A stretch of 64,000 nucleotides of DNA, taken from positions 194,019 through 258,018 of the forward strand of contig KN834794.1 of NCBI GenBank assembly GCA_000827265.1, in the 5' to 3' direction. The notes under the pieces were generated by a model that was not told the DNA's origin, searched no databases, and worked only from the letters and a program-made list of their open reading frames with translations. How positions within the stretch are numbered: the stretch's first letter is position 1; every line of letters begins with the position of its first letter. The stretch comes from Collybiopsis luxurians FD-317 M1. Lineage: Eukaryota > Basidiomycota > Agaricomycetes > Agaricales > Omphalotaceae. The position numbers and the translations under genes were made by a program. Below are positions 35,030 to 44,790 of the stretch, piece by piece.

Positions 35030-36736
35030 AGAAGGTTGGGTGATATTTGTATGCTGAAGAATGGCACAAGTTCAAGATACTCCAGAACAATATTGAACTG
35101 AGCAAAGCCTCGAAGTTCGGCAACAATAATAAAGAACCTCCCATCATGCCACTGGCTCGATCTCGGTGTCAGGATGAGTGAATACAAGTCCTGAAAGCTG
35201 TGATGGAACGGTTGAGAAATGATTGCTGTATTCATGCTCTCGTAGATTGAGCATCATGCGGGACAATAATATGCTGCTTAAACTGTCACGAAAGGAGTAA
35301 TTTCAATGTTCATGTGCTTGTGTATCACCGGTCAAGATGACTTACACAATAGAACCAATACTCAGTATAACCTTCAACAATGCCTAATGTTAAAGAGGTA
35401 AAGGGTGAAGCATCAGGACTGGGACTTGTTTTTGAGATATCTTACAGGTCCGAACTGCAGAACAGAAGACAATTATGACGAGAAGTTGAGGAGAGAGGTA
35501 AACGTTTAACATACCACAAACATGAGTATATTTGCTAAGGTCATAATGCTGATAATTCCAAAATATACAAGACCTGTAGTATTTCAAGATCGCAACTGCA
35601 AGTAGGTTGGTGAATTTTTATTGATATTCACTCACCATCTCGCATAATAAGAGCCAGTAGTCTTTCGTATTTTGACAGTCCCAAAATTTTCCGAAGGGTT
35701 AAGCAGAAGACACAAAGGTCGAATGCAAATACTCCAGCCCAAATATAAGCAAAAACTAAAAGGAGAAACTTTAGTTCTCGGAGTTATCGGAAGTATTTGA
35801 ACCCACAATGTCCCCTAGACAAAACAAGATAATCGGTGATGAGTCCGATAGGAAGTTTGTAACATACTGAGAAATGGTCATGATTGGCTCGTTCCCTATT
35901 TGCTCCAACACCGGCAGTGGTTTCGAGTCAACATCAGCAACAGATTGCCGATCCACCAGATATAACTGTACCTTTGTTGTCATTAGAACAAATATGGAAG
36001 TAACATCAGGTCACCAACCGCCGCATTGAAGATGCTGCACATTCCCATGATACTGAGGAACACCTTAACTGGCCTACTTCCTCCGTACAAAGCGGTAACC
36101 CGAATTACAAACAGTACTGATGGAAGTCAATGGTGGAATTCATGACTTCAATTCGAAGTCCAGTACCGATTATATTCATGTCCATTACAACAAGCATTAT
36201 CTGTACAACGAGTTCCATATTTCGAATCCTGAAGAGGAAGAAGTATGCGTGATCCATGAATCAAGCCAAAGCCAACAGTGACCCACCCAAGTTGTGGCTG
36301 AAGAGGGTCAACATCAACAAGTGCTCCTCAGACCGTAATGAAATGTCAGTCACTTGCGCACCTCCTGGTGGAAAATTGGCCCAGGCCAAAAATACAAGCC
36401 AAGAAGGGGAGTCAGTCCAAGAAGACCCAGATATCGATTGATGAAGAATAGTAGGGCAGGGAGTTTCTTGTGGTTTTCCTGCCAGAAGTGTTCAATTTCT
36501 TGATCTAATGTGAGGAGCCACTCATAAACTAGAATCACTGAAAATTTCCAATGCGCCAGGAGAAGTCAAAATCTGGAGAACCTCGAGGGGGTTTGGGGCA
36601 TGCATACCGAGTCCCACAAGCTCGATATAGTGATCCCATCTCCTAGAACAAGATACCAGAGTGATCAAAGCTTCCTCAATATTACTGGTATAACATACAC
36701 TTGAATTTGAACATCGCCCAGATTCTGCTCAGACAT
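35030..36736 (-). CDS. DUF6533-domain integral membrane protein (second copy)
   Basis: The start ATG at 36734-36736 gives MSEQNLGDVQIQ. Exons then read RWDHYIELV, KFSVILVYEWLLTLDQEIEHFW and KLPALLFFINRYLGLLG (the diagnostic DUF6533 core near 36400-36540). Next come ELVVQIMLVVMDMN, RVTALYGGSRPVKVFLSIMGMCSIFNAA, VFAYIWAGVFAFDLCVFCLTLRKILG with ERLLALIMRDG, and LVYFGIISIMTLANILMFV. These are the successive helices of the family. The C-terminal exons (35030-35500) could not be ordered with confidence: the usual 'LNLR' ending is not clearly seen, so the 3' boundary is approximate and the gene may be decaying there. Similar in kind to the gene at 6.1-7.8 kb. Confidence 0.62.
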
Positions 36737-37646
36737 TACTTTACTGTAAGACCAGGGAGAGTGGATGCTGGGGTTGCGTTGGTCATCAGTGTTTACAGAG
36801 GAAAGTGTTTAAATAGTGAAGATTGCGGCACGTGCCGGTGCCGATGGCAACTGATCAAATTGAAACTCATATCAGGACATTGTGGAGCAAAGCTGACGCT
36901 GCGCTTCCAGGAAGACCAACTGGCAGTGCTATTGACCATATAACACGACCTAGTGAAATGCTCGCTCCTACAAATCACTTAACAAAGTTACTTAATTTTC
37001 CCTTGCCAACTTGGGCAAACAATCAGCTAGGAAGTAATGTAGCATCGAGGGAGGAGGGACTATCCAGCTCTTCGCATGGATTATCCAGTGACTCATTTCC
37101 ATCAAGTTCATAATCATCAAATGATCATCATCAGAATCTGATTCTACATATTGCAACCATCGCAGATGCCGCACAGAAAGAGAAAGCAAATCTCACCACT
37201 TATTATTCATTTTCACCGGAGGTGAAATCAACCTGGGATCCTGCTCATATGATCATAAGAAAAGCATACAAACGTTGCAATGGGGTCAACAAATTTGTAT
37301 ACTTAATTGGAAAGAAGGGACAGCGGTGATGCAGTAGAGTCGACACCTCCAAGTCTGATACTGACAAAATCCAAATGGGCTGCCGTTGCATTGTATATGG
37401 AAAATAGCTGAAGATATAGTTCTGGTGTAGACGAGTTTGATCCATCCACAAAATTGCCAAGATAGCGCAGGTTGTGCACTGTACATTGTACAATCAATGA
37501 GGATAAATAACTGCAGTGAACTCCAGCATTTAGGCTTTGAAAGAGTGCTCACAGGTGGAATCTCCTAGAACAGCATCAAAGGCGCTAAGCTCGGTCGGAT
37601 TGATACAGTTCGGGACTATTTCTATAATCTGTCCAAAATCTCATCA
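36737..37646. other. Intergenic region
   Basis: Between the DUF6533 promoter and the 3' end of the aspartic protease remnant. The plus frame 36823-37113 (LPGRPTGSAIDH...) lacks a recognisable motif. No gene supported. Confidence 0.4.
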
Positions 37647-39105
37647 CTATGCTGAAGTATTACAGTGGAGAGAAAAACTGACCCCTCCAATACAAATATT
37701 CTGACCTTGCGAGTTTTGAGCTCCAACTTCACCAGTAAGATCCACTGAAGTATCAAGGGGAGGAAGAGCATATCGATGTCCAGCAAAAGAAAAAGATACA
37801 TTGACTTCATAGGAGCAGGGTAACCGCCAGAGGCTAAGCAAAGCGAGGTCTGAGCTTAGATCTGGGCATTGGCAATGTGTTGGGCTCCTGGCACATGTCA
37901 ATATATACTGTCCACCACATCTTTTGGAAGCTGTGTAAATGGAAAACAATCATGAATGGTCGGCAACCTAATCCAGAAAGCGGCATACAGATGGAAATCA
38001 AGGTGTACTTACCAAGGTAAGACTAGCCCCAGAATCAAGGACGACCAATAACTGGTCGGTTTGGGATGAATTACCATATAGAGAAGTAGTATTGATTACT
38101 TTTCCAATTGGAGCTATGACCCCATTCGCCTCGAGTAACGTCTCATACAAAGTTTAAAGCGCATTGGGGAGTTTCGGTGATGAATGGATCTCTTCATACC
38201 TATAAACAACTTCTCCAATTGTGAAAATACTTTGCTGATTTTCGAGGAACGGCTGAGAGGATCCAGAGTTAGAATACTCAATCTGGAAGCGTCCGAGAAG
38301 AAGGGTGATATAGTTATCGGTTGAATTTGTTGAGTTCTGTCTGAAGATACGATTCAAGATGGTGTCTCCCGCGCTGGAATTGAGAGCATGCCGGATGGTG
38401 GAAACATTCCCCATCGATACACCGATGATCCCAGTAGTTAGCTGGCCCAGAGCGGCATGCACTATGTAATTCACGGATTCACATCAGGTGGCTCACATCT
38501 TAGAAGTAGGTGGCATCAAAACTAGTCACTCACAGAAAGCTTGATTCTCAATTGTATAGCCTGCAAACTCGAGTTCATCAATATACCCTGGGGCCAAGGC
38601 TGCATATTATCAACAACAGCCGTGCTTAAATAGATAACCACAAAACGGCTAACCAGTACCATTCCCACTAGCATTGATCATATTCAAAGGTATACTGAGA
38701 TTTTTGGAGTTTGGAATTTTTCCTGGTATGACAAGGTTCGAGCTATAATCGAAGAAAGCAAACATCACAGGAAACTCTTCGGTGAAACTGGTAAGGTGAA
38801 AACAATAACAGGGGGGTCCGGGTACATACCACCCAGTATCAAACTGAACTTCAACCGATTTTCCACCCAAAGTGATGTTGCAGGTGTATAATTGGTCCAG
38901 AACGTTCGAAAGAAGCACAGTGCTCAGAGTCTGCGATCCATTACCGATATCACTGTCTCTCTTCCATTGCGGACGGTTCCCCCGAGAGGAAGCTTGTTAA
39001 GAGGAATCTTAGTTGCGGATGACATAGAAAATGCCTACGCTCCCACGAGAAGGACAGCAGGGTATCTGGTAAGAAGAGAATAAAGAGTTGAGTTGGGTAG
39101 CCCAT
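37647..39105 (-). pseudogene. Aspartic protease (A1, pepsin-like), decayed
   Basis: Recognisable blocks in the right order: ATKIPLNKLPLGG (start of the propeptide), LYTCNITLGGKSVEVQFDTG joined over an intron to SSNLVIPG (first catalytic DTGS), and GYIDELEFAGYTIENQAF. After these come GQLTTGIIGVSMG, FQIEYSNSGSSQPF, HSSPKLPNAL, LYETLLEANGVIAPIG, LVVLDSGASLTL (second catalytic Asp, DSG) and LPCSYEVNVSFSFAGHRYALPPLD. The frame is broken: a TAA interrupts between PNAL and TLYETLLEANG (near 38155), TGA and TAA follow VVDSIY near 37890-37920 with a frame change before LPCSYEV, and the signal-peptide/propeptide region also switches frame or contains TAG. It was a secreted or vacuolar protease and is now probably a pseudogene. 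Unusual splicing could rescue some but not all of these. Confidence 0.65.
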
Positions 39106-41734
39106 CTTGATTGTCAGTCATCAAAAAGCGACATGCATTTTCTACTACAAATGTACCCTGGGATCAAGCGCATACAAAAACCACCTCTCGCGACGCAGCA
39201 CTGTACATAGCCATCACATCCTCAATGAGCCGGATCCGACGTCAATGCGAGGACTCCAACCGTAATTGAACATTTCTTATTGACGGAGCGGTTGAAGCAG
39301 ATAACAAATTAAAGCAAGCTGTGAGCGCTGAAAAGTTGTGGATATGTATCTTCAATGAAGAGCAACAGGAATTAAAGTAATGGAGCAAATGTCAGGTGAA
39401 AACACAAAAAGGAACAAGGAACGAAGCGACACTTCCATTTGAACAACGATACCAATGAATCGATAGACAACAGATTGTCTCGGGCGGTACCGATGGTATG
39501 CCGACGTTGTGGAAAGTTACCATTGAAAAATTAGAATAGCATACGACGACAAGTTGGCCAGGGCTTTGGCAACGTCAATTTTTGTAGTTAAAATATTCGG
39601 AGCAGAAACAAAAAGTTTCACCGAAACAGAGGGCCCTAGCGAGAGCCGCAGGACATTAACACCTCGGAAAAATCTTTCAGGCGATATGCAGTGCTCGAAT
39701 TGGTGTTAATGAGAAGGAGTAGGTGGATAGTAACAGCAACCGATTACTTTGAAAGCTGAGGTTTTGAGTCAAACGCAGGCGCCTGTGCAAACTTTCACAT
39801 GCTGCAGGACTGCCCTAAATATCCTTGGAAAAGACTATGGCTTAAGATAATCCTGAGTCCAAGTTGAAATGTCTCCCAAAAGAATGATGCAGCCAACGCG
39901 GAATATGAGCAAGATTTGGGAGAACCTGACAGTAGACAATTACAAAGTGTAGCTGGTATTGTTGTATGTGAAGAACGAGCGTGCAGATTCATAAGTATGC
40001 GGCCATCTTTCAACGTCGCCTGGTACAGTTAAAAAGCTGTATAACGAGGGCCGACGGAGTATCATCACAGGATGAAGAAGCAACTCAAGATAATGGCCTA
40101 GTTGATCTTCTTACCACTTGGAAAGGCGCAATGGCATTGAAGAGGTAAGTATGTAATTAATATGGCTTCACCGGGCGAGCCCGCACTTACAAATATGGCA
40201 TCTATGGCATTCATGACCTTACTCGGATCAGATTGCTACTTGTATGTTTGACGTCTATCTATACCTATTGCAATTGTAGATATGAAGAACTGGTGAAAAC
40301 TGGCACTTCTCTGAGCTATCCTACACCGATGAAAAGGTAGACAATCTTTGGAAACATCATTTAACATGTATGGGATGCACTATTGACACTGGTTCTCATA
40401 GGGCAAATTGCTATTGACTTCAGTAAGCAGCTAAATGGTATATCTATCCCAGCTGTGTCCATTTGCCACTACCTGCTATTATAGACGCTATGCATAACAC
40501 GAATAACCTGAATTTTCTTGTTTAAAGCTGCACAGACCACGAAATACAAATCTAGCATGCTTTACGTGCAAATCTAGATCAAAGGAAAACAAAAATCGAG
40601 CCAACTAAGACAATCTCCCAGCATCAAGTCACCCCAAGAAGCTCCAAATTATCTTGACTCATTCACTCCAACTAGCTCACTACCAATATGAAATCCACAG
40701 AATGAACAACCCTACCTGGTAAAAATACCGACTATATCACAACAAGAGCATTAGCACGTGATTAATCACCCCAAATCCCCGAGATACTACAAGTTGATAT
40801 GTAAAAGTTGGATGCTGAGGCCATTGTGCAGTACAAAAGGTTTCTTGACTGCAGATGGACGCTCGAAAAAAGGTTCTGCACTGAGAGACAGAAGAAGCGT
40901 TTGATTAGGTTTGATCGTAGAAGCTGTAGTCATAACATAAGAAGATTCAGAAAGCCCTGACTGACATGTTCAAGGGAGTAAGGACCCATTTTGCTTCTAG
41001 ATACTTTGCAAGCCTGGGCTTGCATTTGATGAATATGGGTTGACCTAAGGAGTCTTCGAGGCAGAGATTATGATTTGGATAAATGGAGGAGCGACGAATG
41101 GTTGAGCGGGGTGTACCGCAAAATGAAACTAAGCCTTGACATCAGATTGTGCAGGGGGTGTTGTTGAAGGAGAGATAGGGAAGTGAGATCGGCGAGATGG
41201 CTGCGTTGGAATGGAAGTATTCACAAGAAGTGCATCGGTTGCCTCATTCTCTTGAGAAATTTGGGAGGGAGGGGGGCATGACATAGCGATGACCGGAAAG
41301 AACGCATCGAGAGAGAGAGAGAGAGAGATTGCATTCGCTCCAGTTCGGGCTTTAACCGGGGAACTAAATGGCCATGAGGGTCGCCATAAATACGGGGGAC
41401 GAGTTAGGAATGTGAAGCTCGGATCGATGCCAGAACTATTTCGGCCACATTGAAGAGATGACCAGCTTGAAAAAAACCTTTTCCTTGGATTGAAACGACG
41501 GATAGAAAGCACTGAGCGTGATGGGTTTTGAATCGTCGTGGATCAAGATAGCGAAGTAACAATGTAAGTGGAAGCGTTCGAAGGGCGAGAACTCGTGTCA
41601 AGAGGAAATGCGAAGAGTGAATCGCCGGAAAAACCACATGCTGGCGTGCTGCGACCTAAGGTTGGATCTATAGTTGCCGCAGGACCACCTTATCCTGCGA
41701 AAGAATCCTCACAAAAAGCGCCAATATGACTCTG
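39106..41734. other. Long intergenic region without recognised genes
   Basis: 2.6 kb of AT-moderate sequence. Coding-like stretches are short: plus 40050-40146 reads SQDEEATQDNGLVDLLTTWKGAMALKR before a gtaagt, and minus 41129-41512 is a Ser/Pro-rich frame. Neither has a known motif. A GA microsatellite lies at 41309-41328. I cannot support a gene. Confidence 0.4.
41309..41328 (+). repeat. GA dinucleotide microsatellite
   Basis: Uninterrupted ga/ag run of about 20 bp. Confidence 0.9.
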
Positions 41735-42030
41735 CAACATGATTAGAGACCTAGAAGCTACAGGGTTTTTGGAAGCAGTCTCAGCAGATTTGGTAGGAGG
41801 GACGACGGAGGGAGAGAAGAAGGTCGAGCGGAGAATGAGGAACCATCGAGCTGACATGTTGAGACGGGAAGAGCTGAATAGTAAGCTGTGTCGCTCTCAG
41901 GGGCTCGCGTTAACGGACAGCCACTTTGGATTCAGGAACAGAGGCTGTAGATCAAAGCAGAGGCTCAGTACTCAGTAACGGGAGATACGTACATACGGCT
42001 CTTTTCAAATCGCCGGTCTCCCTCCCGCCT
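41735..42030 (+). repeat. Dispersed repeat, copy C
   Basis: Same order of words as copies A/B at 23.1-23.6 kb: ggaagcagtctcagcagattt, gagagaagaaggt, gagctgacatg, agagctgaatagtaagct, ggattcaggaacag, aaagcagaggctcag and gccggtctcc. It differs by scattered substitutions and CpG-rich changes. Same orientation. Confidence 0.7.
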
Positions 42031-42470
42031 TCAACTTCTTCATTTCGGCGAGGAACACGTCATCAGAGTTCGAGTTCACGTCATTGAAATCATCTGAAAG
42101 GGAAGCTAGCTTGGCGGAAGACAATACTATCTTAGAGAAACAGCCTCTAAACGCAGGGTTGTTCGGATTGCATGTCGTCGCGAATGAGAGTAGCTGCGAT
42201 GTATTCTAGATGCTTCTAGGAGGCGCAGTTAGAGTTGATCCATGGAGGGTCTAAGTAGAACGTTTTTGGCCTTTTAGAATTCGCGGAGCGTGCTGGGAGA
42301 AGGGTAACAGAGATTTATAATGGCACTTCGAAGACGAGTGTGCCAATTAACTCACCTCAATGAGATTGTATACGAACTTTGCAGACAGTCCCAACTCTAT
42401 GAAATCTCATTCTATATATAGTATATACTCAGCCGTGATATCGTAGAACAGTACCGTACAGTCATGACAC
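42010..42470 (-). pseudogene. Fragment of the unknown gene beside repeat copy C
   Basis: Minus-strand blocks FYDITAE, FIELGLSAKFVYNLIE (before a gtgagt) and, after non-coding sequence, SDDFNDVNSNSDDVFLAEM with KKLKAGGRPAI-stop. The blocks correspond to the fragment at 23575-23763. An in-frame stop precedes FIELGL. Not identified; a decayed paralogue. Confidence 0.4.
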
Positions 42471-42701
42471 TCCTTTCTGAGCTCAAGGTGTTAACGAACT
42501 CAATAGTCGATGGTGAACGGTGAACTAAAGGAAACCCTTGTCTCCAGAGGCGCTGCAGCCCAAAACAGGCCTGCTGACTCACACGTAATTACCAAAGGAA
42601 AAGCCGAAGGCCAATCAGGTAGCGAAAATATAAGCCGATTTGCGTAATGACATCAATCTGGCTTCGCCGGGCAAACTCGTACTGATACATCCATGACCAT
42701 T

Positions 42702-42707
42702 TATAAA
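42702..42707 (+). promoter_or_regulatory. Candidate TATA box of the SDR gene
   Basis: tataaa 26 bp before the first ATG (42728) and 44 bp before the second in-frame ATG (42746). Transcription usually starts about 30 bp after TATA, so the second ATG (MPSLSEAR) may be the real start. Confidence 0.45.
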
Positions 42708-42727
42708 GGGTATGCCTCCACGACGAG

Positions 42728-43824
42728 ATGCAATCATTTACTACCATGCCTTCTCTTTCTGAAGCTCGAGCTTCAAATGCCTTGGTCCATTTCAACCATC
42801 CACCAGTTGCCGTATTTTTAGGAGGAACAGGTGGAATAGCCGCATCTACTGCTGAACTATTAGCCAGATACACAGAAGGAAGAATTCATGTGATTATTGC
42901 TGGCAGGAATCGCATAGATGGAACAAAAATTCTCAGCTCCCTCGCTAAAGCGCTGGAGTATCGGGAGAGCGAGGCCGACAACGATGACACGGAAATGTTG
43001 CGCGAATTTGTGTATTGCGATGCCTCTGATCTCAGAAGCGTTCGTACCGCCAGTCAGACGATCTTGTCTATTCTCGAGAAACTTGAGGGTGGGGCCCCAA
43101 GAATCAATTTCCTAGTTTTCTCTGCAGGGTTTGCCAACCTCTTTAGCAGCGTCGAAACAAAAGACGGCCTGGATCTCCAGCTCATGATGCGCTACTACCA
43201 TCGGTTCAAAATGGCATACGAGCTAATGCCTCTGTTGCGCAACGCTCGAGATCAGGGACAGGATGCCAAGTTTCTATCCATCTTGGGCGCTGGTATTAAC
43301 TTTCCCGTTGATCCTAACGATTTTGGCCTGAAGCATCTCGGAACTTTCCGAAGAGTCTTTAAAGCTTTTATCTCAGGTGCTGCGAGTGCGGTTTATAATG
43401 ATATCTTAATCGAGGTTTGTCCCATTGCTCGGCATCCAGTTAGTTCCCGTTAACAATCCTTTGGATTCAGGAATTTGCATCTCGCGAACGGGGAATATCT
43501 TTCACCCATTCATACCCTGGATTAGTACGAACCGCGCAACTCGACTTTTCGTTCCGAAAGCACTGGCTATTTACGCCTTTCAGACCCTTTTACGACATGC
43601 TGGAAAATGCAGTTACTGTTTCGGCCGAGGATAGTGCAGAATGGATGCTTTTCGGACTCTTGAATGCGAATACAGAAGGGAAGGGGTTTTACCGTCGAGG
43701 CCATCAGGGCCAAGAGCTTGAAGCAGATGGTTATGACGAACCAAAACGAATGTTGCTTCGTAAAGAATTGTTTCAGCATTCGATATCGGAAACTCAAGCG
43801 CAGGAAGTCTCTTTGTCGATGTAA
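42728..43824 (+). CDS. Short-chain dehydrogenase/reductase (SDR)
   Basis: Two exons, 42728-43414 and 43471-43824, giving about 346 residues. Rossmann nucleotide-binding motif PVAVFLGGTGGIAAST, then IIAGRN (cofactor strand), VYCDASDLRSV, INFLVFSAGFANL (the NNAG-like strand), a candidate catalytic YxxxK as YHRFK, and FLSILGAG. The second exon gives EFASRERGISFTHSYPGLVRT and ends KGFYRRGHQGQELE...ETQAQEVSLSM. This matches the basidiomycete SDR type with a '..YNDLMIEEFA..FTHxxPGxVRT' C-terminal half. The substrate is unknown; reduction of a small carbonyl with NAD(P)H is the family role. The alternative start at 42746 fits the nearby TATA box better. Confidence 0.82.
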
Positions 43825-44790
43825 AAACCTTCCTTTTCTTTGACAGTTTCTGTTTGTTTTCAATCGCCATAGATGAACTTTACTTTCTTCTTGCATTTAA
43901 GCCTTATATTCGAGTGTGGTGTAGTTCTGAGGGCCTCTCGGTGGTAATACAAACATAGGTGTAAATACAAACTTAGGCGCAGTTTTGGACTTAGGCGCAT
44001 CTGGAAATTGAAGGCTGAATACCAATTTTGACATGAGAGGGAAAAAATAACAGACCTCCGCATTCAAACAAATAACAAGGTTGGGGGCATTAAATTTGAT
44101 GAGTGGAGCAAGTTTGGTATTTTCGCTCGTTTGAACAGCCCAACCTAGGTCCGGTCTCATACTGATCAAAGGAATAAAAGTATTACTTGTGTGTTAAAGA
44201 TTGATGAAGATTGATGAGATCGAGTTGGAAGTGTCTACAGCCCAGATACAGCTTCCTGCTACATCAAGAGTTACCATGATCATGGAAGTGATTTTGTTTT
44301 GTGCAGATGAGGTTGCAATGGAGCACTGATCACCAAGAAACAGTAGGTTACAACCTCGACCGTAACCATGGCGCAAAATCAATAGTTGGACTATGATTAT
44401 GCCACAAAAACAGCATTTACGACACGAATTTTTGTTAAACAAGGACCTTCATACCTACTCATTTCGATACTGGAAATACCATAAATCCTTTTCAAAATCA
44501 ACATTATTAGCATGATTATGAGACTAAGAGTCTGACGGCAGAGATAAAGTTGCGAGCTGTTGTTGAGCCGACAACCAGATGAGAAGGCACTAGCTGCTGG
44601 TGGGAAAAGGGCCAATGATAACATAAGATCAAGGCTTGCTGCAATCAGTTGTTCCATTCGATACTTGGATTGATGATAATACACGCATTGCACCCAGTGC
44701 TGTGAAAAAAATCATGTGTGTAACAGTGGATTGTGACAGTGTAACAATTGCTTCTTATCCTCGAACCACCACCATCGACATCTCAAAAGT
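43825..44790. other. Intergenic region with unidentified minus-strand frames
   Basis: Minus frames 44194-44442 and 43897-44169 could be joined by a short intron (near 44165-44200) to read ITSMIMVTLDVAGSCIWAVD then MRPDLGWAVQTSENTKLAP, with LVICLNAEVCYFFPLMSKLV. The pattern is beta-strand-like and may be a small real gene. I do not recognise the family. The promoter of the next NLR lies at the right end. Confidence 0.35.

Noticed and set aside
41129..41512. Minus-strand 127-codon Ser/Pro-rich frame
   Set aside because: No recognisable domain, no intron support, includes a GA microsatellite translation; insufficient evidence for a gene.
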